Positions 6,119 to 13,556 of a DNA stretch of 14,298 nt are shown one piece after another. The DNA is from Bacilli bacterium. Lineage in GTDB: Bacteria; Bacillota_I; Bacilli_A; ML615J-28; CAG-698. How positions within the stretch are numbered: position 1 is the first letter of the stretch; each line of letters begins with the position of its first letter. The stretch covers positions 1-14,298 of the forward strand of contig JAQUYJ010000015.1 in assembly GCA_028691905.1 (NCBI GenBank), read 5' to 3'. The notes beneath the pieces were generated by a model. The model saw nothing but the letters and a program-made list of their open reading frames with translations, was not told the DNA's origin and did no database searches. The position numbers and the translations under genes were made by a program.

Positions 6119-7246
6119 ATGAATAGTTCTTTGAATGATATGATACTAAAAGCAATGGAAAACGGTTATATTGTCTATGATGAATTACTGCCCTTTTTTG
6201 ATAAAGGAAGTCCGGAATTAAGACGTATTATCAATAAATTGCAGGAAGAGAATGTCGAAATAATCGCTCACGAAGAAGCCCTTGAAGAAGACAAGGTGGA
6301 TGAAGTAGAAGTAGATAATGATTTAAGCAAATTGTCGAAAAGTAACGATTCTTTAACCTCCTATATTCAGGATATTAAAACCTTCCCCTTGCTAACTATG
6401 GAAGAAGAAGTTGAATTGGGTAATGAAATAAAAGATGGTGTACAGTCAAAGATAACTTTGGAAAAAACGGATTTATCTGAAAACGAGAGAAGTTACCATG
6501 AAATGGTAGTGGAACGGGCGGAAGCTGCAAAAGAATATTTTATTAACTGTAATTTGCGGCTTGTTGTCTGGTGGTCAGCAAAATACCGAAATAAAGGATT
6601 GGCTCAGGAAGATTTGATTCAAGAAGGAAATATGGGCTTAATGAAAGCGGTCGATAAATTCGAACCGGATAAAGGAGTACGCTTCAGTACCTACGCCAGC
6701 AATTGGATCCGAAAATCCATGATGCGGGCAATTCAGAATCAAGCCCGAACCGTTCGGTTACCGATTCATATTTCTTCATATATCAGTAAAATGAAGCGAA
6801 TTGAGAAAAATCTGGAAGCTGAATATGGAAGGATGCCTACCGTCGAAGAAGTCGCAGACGAAATGGGTGAAAAAGTTGAAAGAGTAATTGAAATTCAAGG
6901 GTACATAAATGACAAAATATCATTGGATATGACGGTTGGTGATGAAGATGCTACAAGTCTGGGGGATTTGGTCAGCAATACCACTACTCCAACACCTTAC
7001 GAAGAAATTGTCAATTATGAATACAATGAAGAATTAAAGCGTTTGTTATTGGATTTGAACCCGAAAGAATACCAGGTAATCAATTTACGATATGGATTGA
7101 AGGACGGGATTGCCAGAACATTGGAAGAAATAGGACGGGCAATGAATTTAACAAGGGAACGCGTTCGTCAGATTGAAGCCAAGGCACTGCGAAAACTTCG
7201 CCATCCCTCACGAAGCGAAAAAATCAAACAATTTTTACAGGTATAA
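6119..7246 (+). CDS. rpoD: RNA polymerase sigma-70 factor, primary type (RpoD/SigA)
   Basis: This gene encodes a 375-residue sigma factor that directs RNA polymerase to promoters. Domains in order: region 1.1-like N terminus (about 1-55), region 1.2 with SYIQDIKTFPLLTMEEEVEL (81-100), region 2 (about 138-210, with DLIQEGNMGLMKAVDKFEP), region 3 (about 215-290) and region 4 with the helix-turn-helix RTLEEIGRAMNLTRERVRQ and the RKLRHPSRS tail. The overall architecture and length match Bacillus SigA (about 371). Region 2.3-2.4 is unusual: V187, N195, K199 and M202 stand where E. coli sigma-70 has Y425, W433, Q437 and T440. ATG 6119 is chosen because AAAGGAGG (6103-6110) lies 8 nt upstream; GTG 6110 overlaps that site. 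dnaG, often the partner of rpoD, is not adjacent. The gene is monocistronic with its own promoter and terminator. It is probably the housekeeping sigma, but a second sigma elsewhere cannot be excluded. Confidence 0.93.
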   Translation: MNSSLNDMILKAMENGYIVYDELLPFFDKGSPELRRIINKLQEENVEIIAHEEALEEDKVDEVEVDNDLSKLSKSNDSLTSYIQDIKTFPLLTMEEEVELGNEIKDGVQSKITLEKTDLSENERSYHEMVVERAEAAKEYFINCNLRLVVWWSAKYRNKGLAQEDLIQEGNMGLMKAVDKFEPDKGVRFSTYASNWIRKSMMRAIQNQARTVRLPIHISSYISKMKRIEKNLEAEYGRMPTVEEVADEMGEKVERVIEIQGYINDKISLDMTVGDEDATSLGDLVSNTTTPTPYEEIVNYEYNEELKRLLLDLNPKEYQVINLRYGLKDGIARTLEEIGRAMNLTRERVRQIEAKALRKLRHPSRSEKIKQFLQV

Positions 7247-7249
7247 TCG

Positions 7250-7285
7250 ACTCACCCCATCTAAATAAAAGGTGAGTTTTTATTT
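7250..7285 (+). terminator. Rho-independent terminator after rpoD
   Basis: A perfect 7-bp stem, ACTCACC (7250-7256) with GGTGAGT (7271-7277), and a 14-nt A-rich loop are followed by a T-rich tract to 7285. It starts 4 nt after the rpoD stop. Confidence 0.85.
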
Positions 7286-7332
7286 TGGCAAGCGATTGTT
7301 TTTGCATTTTTTTCCGCAAAACAGCATTTATG

Positions 7333-7341
7333 TGATATAAT
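7333..7341 (+). promoter_or_regulatory. Extended -10 promoter of the seven-gene operon
   Basis: TGATATAAT at 7333-7341 is a perfect extended -10. No recognisable -35 lies 16-18 nt upstream (7313-7318 is TCCGCA). It is the only good promoter between the rpoD terminator and thiN, so it probably drives all seven genes from 7365 to 13457. Confidence 0.65.
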
Positions 7342-7364
7342 AAAAGAAGGTAGGAAGAATAAAT

Positions 7365-8231
7365 ATGTCCTTGTTTAAAAAGCGAAAAACAGAAGAAATT
7401 AAAATTGCGGAATACAGTCCCGAACAGATAAGTGAAGAAAAAAAAGTACCAATTCCAATTGAAAAGAATCCTGTTTCAAGGGATGAGCGAATAAAAAGCA
7501 TCCAAATACAGGCTAAGCACTTTCAGCAGGGAATTAAAAAATGGACCAATGCTCATTTAGTGAATAAAGTCTTTTCATTTATTTTCCTCGCCAAAAAAGA
7601 TTTGGAAAACCAACTGCAGGCAATTGATCGTCATTTTATACATCTTTCCGAAGTGGAAAAGGTATTGGATACCCAATTACCAGAGCTTGAGACAATGGAA
7701 GATACAGTAATGCTAGAGTTGGAAGAACAGATAAATCAGCAGATTTTAATCCTGCAGGGGGTAGGAAATTTAATAGAAGATGCGAGACAACGCTATTACA
7801 ACCACTTAAAAATTGCTACACTGAGTGTTTGTATGAATCGAACCAATCTTGAATTGGAAAATATGGTTACATTGATCCAGCACTTTTTGAAAGAGTTTAA
7901 GGATCTCCATGAAGCAGCAGAATTTATTTTTTATAACAGCGGAAATTTAATAATTGAAACGATTCATTTAATGGTCGAGCATTTTAAAAAGCAAAAAAAC
8001 AACCGGTATGAAAAAATGTATCCGCTGAAATATTTTGTTAAAACAGATGCTATTATTACATTGTCGTTTACAGAGTGGGTGGACTTATATAATAAATTGA
8101 AGTTTGTGATAAAAATGACCCCCGATTCCCGCATTGCTTCCAATATAGATTTTATGAATGCATTTCATAAAATGGAAATGCGCTATTTGATATTAATGAT
8201 GCATATTGAAGCAGGCGAAAAAAATAGTTAA
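7365..8231 (+). CDS. Hypothetical helical (coiled-coil) cytoplasmic protein
   Basis: This 288-residue protein is not recognised. The first 50 or so residues are highly charged (Lys/Glu rich) and probably disordered. The rest reads as long amphipathic helices with few glycines and prolines; residues about 85-145, with repeated Leu/Ile among Glu and Gln (LENQLQAIDRHF, LELEEQINQQI), look coiled-coil-like. There is no signal peptide, convincing membrane segment or catalytic motif. Cysteine is rare (one, in SVCMNR). GGTAGGAAG-type sequence just before ATG 7365 serves as ribosome site. It heads the operon behind an extended -10 promoter and is followed after 19 nt by the PHP gene, so a role linked to RNA metabolism or ribosome assembly is possible, but that is context only. 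Codon use resembles its neighbours, which argues for a real, resident gene. Confidence 0.85.
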   Translation: MSLFKKRKTEEIKIAEYSPEQISEEKKVPIPIEKNPVSRDERIKSIQIQAKHFQQGIKKWTNAHLVNKVFSFIFLAKKDLENQLQAIDRHFIHLSEVEKVLDTQLPELETMEDTVMLELEEQINQQILILQGVGNLIEDARQRYYNHLKIATLSVCMNRTNLELENMVTLIQHFLKEFKDLHEAAEFIFYNSGNLIIETIHLMVEHFKKQKNNRYEKMYPLKYFVKTDAIITLSFTEWVDLYNKLKFVIKMTPDSRIASNIDFMNAFHKMEMRYLILMMHIEAGEKNS

Positions 8232-8250
8232 TATAAGAAAGGAATAAAAC

Positions 8251-9057
8251 ATGAAAGCGGATCTCCACACCCATACAACCTATTCTGATGGCAAATTGCA
8301 AGTCGATGAATTAATTCAATTGGCTGTTTCCCATCATCTGGATTATTTGAGTATTACAGATCATGATACCTTTGAGGGAGTAAAACTGGCCAAAAAAACA
8401 AAGGAACCCATAACAGTCATTTACGGTATGGAGCTGTCAACTTACCATAAAAAAGAGAGTATTCACGTTTTATCCTATTTTAAAGAAGATACCTTCACCG
8501 CAACACTGCAACCCATATTGGATCATCAAATCCATAATCGAAAGGGCAGAGCATATAAGATGCTGGAAAAATTGAAAGAAATTTTTGCGATTGACCTAAA
8601 TCCAGCTTTTATCGAACAATTGAAAAGCGTAACAAGGGGATCTATTGCGAAAGAGATAGTGAAACAGGGATTTGCTTCCTCAACCAAAGAAGTTTTTGCA
8701 CGAATGATTGGTGATGATTGTCCGGCTTATATCCCTTCATCTAAACTTTCCACCCAGGAAGGTATTCAATTAGTAAAACAGGCAAAAGGCTTGGCTGTCC
8801 TTGCTCATCCGATGAACTTGAAAGTAAATCGACTCGACGAAATACTCCAATTCCCGTTTGACGGGGTGGAGGGAATTTATCCGAATCATACGGATAAAAA
8901 AGCATATTATCGCGACATCGCCAAACAATACAACTTATTTTTAACGGGAGGAACGGATTTCCATACATTTGATGACGGAAAACATGGCAATTTGGGAGAT
9001 ACTTATCTTGCTGATGAAGATGTAGAAATCTTTTTGAAACGCTTATATGAATGTTAG
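8251..9057 (+). CDS. PHP-domain phosphoesterase (YciV/TrpH-like)
   Basis: This is a 268-residue metal-dependent phosphoesterase of the PHP superfamily, COG0613 type. Likely metal ligands fall in the expected order: H6 and H8 (ADLHTHT), D13, H38 (ITDHDT), E61 (GMELS), H72, H186 (LAHP), D236 and H238 (GGTDFHTF). Characterised relatives are a 3',5'-nucleoside bisphosphate phosphatase and E. coli RNase AM, a 5'-3' exonuclease acting on short RNAs and rRNA 5' ends; either activity would fit, and the sequence does not decide. Where many relatives have R-x-H followed by I-A, this protein has R129-G-S131-I-A, so one conserved histidine appears replaced. AAGAAAGGA at 8235-8243 is the ribosome site. 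The 3' end overlaps rsmB by 11 nt, so it is translationally linked to rRNA modification genes. Confidence 0.9.
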   Translation: MKADLHTHTTYSDGKLQVDELIQLAVSHHLDYLSITDHDTFEGVKLAKKTKEPITVIYGMELSTYHKKESIHVLSYFKEDTFTATLQPILDHQIHNRKGRAYKMLEKLKEIFAIDLNPAFIEQLKSVTRGSIAKEIVKQGFASSTKEVFARMIGDDCPAYIPSSKLSTQEGIQLVKQAKGLAVLAHPMNLKVNRLDEILQFPFDGVEGIYPNHTDKKAYYRDIAKQYNLFLTGGTDFHTFDDGKHGNLGDTYLADEDVEIFLKRLYEC

Positions 9058-10309
9058 AAAATTAGCGATTGAAGCAATTCTGAAAATTATTATAAAGGGT
9101 GCTTACTCCAATATTGCTATCAATGAATTCATCAATAAATTTGAGTTATCAGAAGAAGATAAAAATTTATTTGTGAAATTGGTTTTGGGGACCGTCGATC
9201 ATAAAATCACACTGGATTATTATTTAGAGCCTTTTTTAAAGAAAAATCCCAAACCATGGGTAAAAATATTACTGATTATGAGTGTTTTTCAAATAGCATA
9301 TTTGGATATTCCTGACTATGCCGTTGTAAATGAAGCAGTTGATATTGCAGCATTAAAAGACCGTTATACAGCTTCCTTTGTCAATGCGGTTTTAAGAAAT
9401 TTTTTACGGACTCCACTTCGAAAGTTGGATAATTTGAGTGAAGTAAAACAATTAAGTATTCAGTATAGTTTTCCGGAATGGCTGGTTGCCTATTTTTTAA
9501 AAGATTATTCTTTCGAACAGGTAGTAAAAATATTAAAAGCTTTTTCAAAAGAACCCAAGCAGAGTATTAGAATCAATACCTTAAAAGCCAACAAAGAAGA
9601 AGTAATAAACAGTCTTCGCCTTCAAAACATCACTTTTCAGGATACGGATTTGGTTACCAATGGTTTACTTGTTGAAAAACCAATGATGAACCACCCGCTT
9701 TTCTTACTGGGGAAGATTACGATTCAGGATCTGGCGAGTCAATTGGTAGCTGAAATTCTTCAACCGGAAGAAGATGCCTCGATTTTGGATTTGTGCAGTG
9801 CGCCGGGTGGAAAGGCTGCCCATTTGGCGGGTTTGATGAACAATAAAGGTTCCATTTTTGCCTGCGAAATCCATGAACATAAATTAAAGTTAATGAAGCA
9901 TAATTTTGATCGCTTAGGGGTTAAGAATGTGCATATGCAATTGGTTGATGCCCGGAATGTAAAGGAATATGTTCAGGAAAAATCTTTTGATTACGTACTG
10001 GCTGATCTTCCCTGCAGTGGATTGGGTGTTTTGGGGCATAAAGTGGATCTGAAATATCATATCAATTTACATTCAATTCAAGAGATTATTCAATTGCAAC
10101 GTGAAATTATTGAAAACAGTTATCATTTGGTCAAGAAAAATGGTTTTCTTGTCATCAGTACCTGTACAATCAATAAACAGGAGAACGAAGAACAAGTTCG
10201 TCTGTTCTTAAAAAATCACCCGGAATTCAAAATTGAAGTTGAAAAAACGATTCTTCCCTATGAGTACCATACGGATGGATTCTATATCTGTAAAATGAGG
10301 AGAGTATGA
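9047..10309 (+). CDS. rsmB: 16S rRNA (cytosine-967-C5)-methyltransferase RsmB
   Basis: RsmB methylates C967 of 16S rRNA with S-adenosylmethionine. The 420-residue product has an N-terminal NusB-like RNA-binding domain (about 1-125, with FVNAVLRNFLR) and a C-terminal Rossmann methyltransferase. The SAM loop is LDLCSAPGGKAAHLAG (247-262), motif IV is ADLPCSGLGVLG with C323, and motif VI is STCTINKQENE with the catalytic C373. The end, DGFYICKMRRV, is typical of the family. The start overlaps the PHP gene by 11 nt and has no clear Shine-Dalgarno, which suggests translation by ribosomes finishing the upstream gene. It overlaps rlmN by 4 nt (ATGA). In many Firmicutes def and fmt precede this gene; here the PHP gene takes that place. 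Because NSUN-family enzymes are related, the exact target is inferred from the domain layout and context. Confidence 0.95.
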   Translation: MNVRKLAIEAILKIIIKGAYSNIAINEFINKFELSEEDKNLFVKLVLGTVDHKITLDYYLEPFLKKNPKPWVKILLIMSVFQIAYLDIPDYAVVNEAVDIAALKDRYTASFVNAVLRNFLRTPLRKLDNLSEVKQLSIQYSFPEWLVAYFLKDYSFEQVVKILKAFSKEPKQSIRINTLKANKEEVINSLRLQNITFQDTDLVTNGLLVEKPMMNHPLFLLGKITIQDLASQLVAEILQPEEDASILDLCSAPGGKAAHLAGLMNNKGSIFACEIHEHKLKLMKHNFDRLGVKNVHMQLVDARNVKEYVQEKSFDYVLADLPCSGLGVLGHKVDLKYHINLHSIQEIIQLQREIIENSYHLVKKNGFLVISTCTINKQENEEQVRLFLKNHPEFKIEVEKTILPYEYHTDGFYICKMRRV

Positions 10310-11352
10310 AAAAAAGTATATTTGCTTTTTCAAGAGAAAAATTAAGCCAAGATTTGATTAACCAAGATGAAAAACCTTTTCGTTCTGTCCAAATCTTTGA
10401 ATGGATTTACCGAAAAAAAGCGCGAAGCTTTTTAGAAATGTCCAATGTTGCAAAAAAGTCCCAGGAAAAACTGGAAGCATTATATTCGTTTGACCAGTTG
10501 GAAGTGGAAACATGGCAGGAATCTGCTGATGGCACCAAAAAGTTTCTCTTTCGGCTGGCTGATGGAAATTTCATAGAAACCGTATTGATGCATTTTAATT
10601 ACGGGGACAGTGTCTGTATATCGACACAAGTAGGATGTAACATGGGTTGTGCCTTTTGCGCCAGTGGAATTAACAAGCGCAAACGCAATTTAACAGTTGA
10701 TGAGATGGTCCTGCAGGTTCTTTCCATTGATGAACGGTTACGTGAAGAAAATAAAAGAGTAAGTCATATTGTCATTATGGGGATTGGGGAACCATTCGAT
10801 AATTACGACAATGTAATTGATTTTATCCAAATCATGAATGACAATAAGGGGTTGGAAATTGGAGCAAGGCATATTACTCTTTCTACTTGTGGGATAGTTC
10901 CTAAAATCAAGGAATTCGCATTATTGCCACTGCAGATTAATTTGGCGATAAGCCTTCATTTTCCTACCAATGAACAGCGAAACAAATATATGCCAATCAA
11001 TCATGCCTATCCCCTGGAAGAATTATTTTCAGCGATTCGTTTCTATTATGAAAAAACAAACCGCAGGATTACATTTGAATACATTTTAATGGATTCCATT
11101 AATGATTCCCTCGAAGATGCCGGCAATCTCGTGAAATTGGTTCGCGGTCTAAATTGCTATGTTAATTTAATCCCCATGAATTCAACCAAACCGGAATGGC
11201 GAAGAAGTTTGCAGGAAAAAACAGATGCTTTCTATGACTATTTAATGAAAAATAATGTCAGTGTAACCTTGCGTAAAGAACAGGGGCATGACATTGATGC
11301 TGCATGTGGTCAGCTTCGGATAAAAAGAGAGACACAAAAATGGCAGGATTGA
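10306..11352 (+). CDS. rlmN: Dual-specificity 23S rRNA/tRNA adenine-C2 methyltransferase RlmN
   Basis: RlmN is a radical-SAM enzyme that methylates C2 of A2503 in 23S rRNA and, in E. coli, A37 of several tRNAs. The 348-residue protein has the CX3CX2C iron-sulfur motif at C111, C115 and C118 (CNMGCAFCASG), the SAM-binding GEPFDNY (161-167), ITLSTCGIVP, and the methyl-carrying cysteine C334 in GHDIDAACGQLR. The N-terminal segment (PFRSVQIFEWIYRKKA) is the usual accessory domain. The presence of C334 and the short tail mark it as RlmN or its paralogue Cfr; context in the rsmB-rsgA block favours RlmN. It starts in an ATGA overlap with rsmB, with AGGAG at 10298-10302. Its last 13 nt overlap rsgA, with no prpC-prkC in between. 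Confidence 0.96.
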   Translation: MKKSIFAFSREKLSQDLINQDEKPFRSVQIFEWIYRKKARSFLEMSNVAKKSQEKLEALYSFDQLEVETWQESADGTKKFLFRLADGNFIETVLMHFNYGDSVCISTQVGCNMGCAFCASGINKRKRNLTVDEMVLQVLSIDERLREENKRVSHIVIMGIGEPFDNYDNVIDFIQIMNDNKGLEIGARHITLSTCGIVPKIKEFALLPLQINLAISLHFPTNEQRNKYMPINHAYPLEELFSAIRFYYEKTNRRITFEYILMDSINDSLEDAGNLVKLVRGLNCYVNLIPMNSTKPEWRRSLQEKTDAFYDYLMKNNVSVTLRKEQGHDIDAACGQLRIKRETQKWQD

Positions 11353-12170
11353 TCATTAAAGCAGTCAGTGGGGTATATGATGTCTTAATAAATGGTCAGA
11401 CTATCGTATGTAAACCTCTGGGCGTTTTTCGTCACCAGGAAAAAAAGCCAAAAGTCGGTGATCTGGTCGAAATTGAAAACCAAACTATTGTAGAAATTCT
11501 ACCTCGGATAAGCGATTTACAGCGTCCGTTTATCAGTAATGTGACAAAAGTCTTTATTATTACATCATTGGTTGAGCCGGATTTAAACCTCAACTTATTG
11601 GATCGGTTAATCAGTTTGGTGGAATGGGAAAATTTAAAAATTGTTTTGGTTTTTACAAAAAAAGATAAAACAGATGTATCTTTATATCAATCCGTCTTAA
11701 CCTATTATCAAAATTTGGGATATCCGGTATATCTTATGCCTGGGGCTGAAGAACCTTTATTGGATGAAATAAAGGATCAGATCTGTGTCGTTGCCGGTCA
11801 AAGTGGAGTAGGAAAATCTCATTTAATCAATTCTCTTCATCCCTTGTTCACTCAAAAAACAGGTGAAATTTCCAAAGCGTTGGGAAGAGGAAAACATACA
11901 ACCAGACACATTGAATTGCTTTCTGTGGCTGGGGGATGGATTGCTGATACACCGGGATTTGGAATCTTGGATTTAAAAATGGATGTTGCAAGTCTGTCCC
12001 ATACATTTCGTGAATTTTTTGCTTGCAAATGTCGCTTTCCCCGTTGCTATCACCTTGCAGAACCAGGGTGTGCAGTAAAAGAAAAAGTGAAAAATAAAGA
12101 AATATTGAAGTCCCGTTATCAAAACTATTTAGGATTTGTAAAAGAAATTCAATATCAAAAGAAATATTAG
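11340..12170 (+). CDS. rsgA: Ribosome small-subunit maturation GTPase RsgA (YjeQ/YloQ)
   Basis: RsgA is a circularly permuted GTPase that checks late 30S assembly near helix 44. The order of motifs shows the permutation: an N-terminal OB fold (about 1-65), the G4-like VFTKKDK (104-110, TKxD as in Bacillus), then the P-loop GQSGVGKS (153-160), the G2 region GRGKHTTRH (182-190) and G3 DTPGF (203-207). The C-terminal zinc knuckle has C231, C236, H238 and C244. ATG 11340 gives 276 residues starting MAGLIIKAVSG, which aligns with the family start; a longer frame from 11304 lies within rlmN and adds a non-homologous segment. The Shine-Dalgarno is weak (AGAGAG), and the 13-nt overlap with rlmN suggests coupled translation. 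rpe follows after 10 nt. Confidence 0.96.
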   Translation: MAGLIIKAVSGVYDVLINGQTIVCKPLGVFRHQEKKPKVGDLVEIENQTIVEILPRISDLQRPFISNVTKVFIITSLVEPDLNLNLLDRLISLVEWENLKIVLVFTKKDKTDVSLYQSVLTYYQNLGYPVYLMPGAEEPLLDEIKDQICVVAGQSGVGKSHLINSLHPLFTQKTGEISKALGRGKHTTRHIELLSVAGGWIADTPGFGILDLKMDVASLSHTFREFFACKCRFPRCYHLAEPGCAVKEKVKNKEILKSRYQNYLGFVKEIQYQKKY

Positions 12171-12180
12171 GAGGTAATTT

Positions 12181-12822
12181 ATGGCACTTGTAGCACCTTC
12201 CATTCTATCAGCCAATTTCAATGAGCTGTTAAAAGAAGTACAATCTGTACAAACTGCACCCTTTTTACATATTGATGTTATGGATGGTCACTTTGTTCCC
12301 AATATCACAATAGGACCGATGGTTTACAAAAATTTAAAAAAAGAAGTCGATATGATATTTGATGTTCATTTAATGATTGCAGATCCTTTGCAATATGCAA
12401 AAAGTTTTATTGATGCCGGTGCGGACTATTTGACATTTCACTATGAAACATGCGATAATATAGATGAAGCTATCCAATCGATTCAATCATTAGGTGCAAA
12501 AGCAGGGATTTCGATAAAACCCAACACACCAATTGAAACATTAAAACCATATTTGGATCAATTGGATTTAATTTTGGTGATGTCAGTTGAACCTGGTTTT
12601 GGCGGTCAAGCATTTATGCCTTCTGCTTTGGAAAAAATTGCTTACCTGGCTATGCAAAAGAAAGAAAACAATTATCATTACTTGATTGAAATAGACGGTG
12701 GAATGAATAAAGAAACAGCCAAACTTGCAGTCGAACATGGTTGCGAGATTATTGTTGCCGGAACCTATATTTTTCAAAGTGAAAATCGTGTTCAAGTCAT
12801 AAAGGAGTTGAGTTTATTATGA
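12181..12822 (+). CDS. rpe: Ribulose-phosphate 3-epimerase
   Basis: Rpe interconverts ribulose 5-phosphate and xylulose 5-phosphate in the pentose phosphate pathway. The 213-residue TIM barrel has the family landmarks APSILSANF, the metal ligands H30 and D32 (HIDVMDGHFVPNITIG), H63 (DVHLMI) and D172 (IDGGM), and the phosphate-binding MSVEPGFGGQAF (134-145). The length is typical. AGGAGG at 12169-12174 overlaps the rsgA stop and precedes the start by 6-7 nt. The 3' end overlaps thiN by 4 nt (ATGA). The rsgA-rpe-thiN order is a classic Firmicutes arrangement. Confidence 0.97.
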   Translation: MALVAPSILSANFNELLKEVQSVQTAPFLHIDVMDGHFVPNITIGPMVYKNLKKEVDMIFDVHLMIADPLQYAKSFIDAGADYLTFHYETCDNIDEAIQSIQSLGAKAGISIKPNTPIETLKPYLDQLDLILVMSVEPGFGGQAFMPSALEKIAYLAMQKKENNYHYLIEIDGGMNKETAKLAVEHGCEIIVAGTYIFQSENRVQVIKELSLL

Positions 12823-13457
12823 TCGTTAAAATTGTTTGTGCGAGCAATGATACTTTTAGTAAACTGTATCAAAAAGATGAAGGTGAATACCTGATTGGTG
12901 TGGATGGAGGAGCAAAAGTATTAATAAAAAACCGTTTGCCGATAGATCTGGCAATCGGTGATTTCGACAGCGCACAATTCAATGAAATAAAAGCAAAAAG
13001 CAAAAATATTATTCTGTATCCTCCCAATAAAGATAAAAGCGATTTGGAATTAACCTTGAATTATATTTTTTCACCCGAATTTCAAACCAATTATTCAGCG
13101 AAAAAGCGAATTGAAAAAATTATCATATACAATGCAACAGGAAGAAGACTGGATCATTACCGTGCCACAATGAATTTATTGGTTCGCTATATGCATTTGC
13201 CAATTGAAGTGATTGATAATCATAATTATATTTATATTGTTAATTCACGTACAACATTCAAAAAAACAAATTATCGTTATATTTCCTTTTTTGCCATTGA
13301 CCCAAATACGACAATTTCTTTAAAGGGATTTAAATATGATTTACAGGATCATGAACTTGGTATGTACGATAATCTTTGTTTAAGCAATGAAATAATAGCA
13401 GAAGAAGCAAGCCTGTCAACCAACAATAAAAAAGTAATGGTTATCCAATCCATTTAA
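12819..13457 (+). CDS. thiN: Thiamine pyrophosphokinase ThiN
   Basis: ThiN transfers pyrophosphate from ATP to thiamine to make the cofactor thiamine pyrophosphate. The 212-residue product shows the family motifs in order: GVDGGA (27-32), IGDFDS (46-51), the Mg/ATP segment NKDKSDLE (70-77) and GRRLDH (108-113), followed by a beta-rich thiamine-binding C-terminal half. The middle region between NKDKSDLE and GRRLDH carries a slightly extended Lys-rich loop (about residues 86-100), and the usual GATGGRxDH is here NATGRRLDH. AAAGGAG at 12801-12807 lies 11 nt upstream. It is the last gene of the operon. No thiamine synthesis or transport gene and no TPP riboswitch accompany it, so in this window only the activation step is encoded. 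Confidence 0.94.
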   Translation: MIVKIVCASNDTFSKLYQKDEGEYLIGVDGGAKVLIKNRLPIDLAIGDFDSAQFNEIKAKSKNIILYPPNKDKSDLELTLNYIFSPEFQTNYSAKKRIEKIIIYNATGRRLDHYRATMNLLVRYMHLPIEVIDNHNYIYIVNSRTTFKKTNYRYISFFAIDPNTTISLKGFKYDLQDHELGMYDNLCLSNEIIAEEASLSTNNKKVMVIQSI

Positions 13458-13470
13458 CATTAAAATGTGT

Positions 13471-13504
13471 AAACTCATCTTCCTCAAGATGAGTTTTTTA
13501 TTTT
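13471..13504 (+). terminator. Rho-independent terminator after thiN
   Basis: A perfect 11-bp stem, AAACTCATCTT (13471-13481) with AAGATGAGTTT (13486-13496), is closed by the tetraloop CCTC and followed by a T-rich tract. It ends the seven-gene operon. Confidence 0.92.
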
Positions 13505-13556
13505 ACCAATAAAAATGCAGTTTCATTCGTATTATAGGTGATGAAGGAGGATTATA

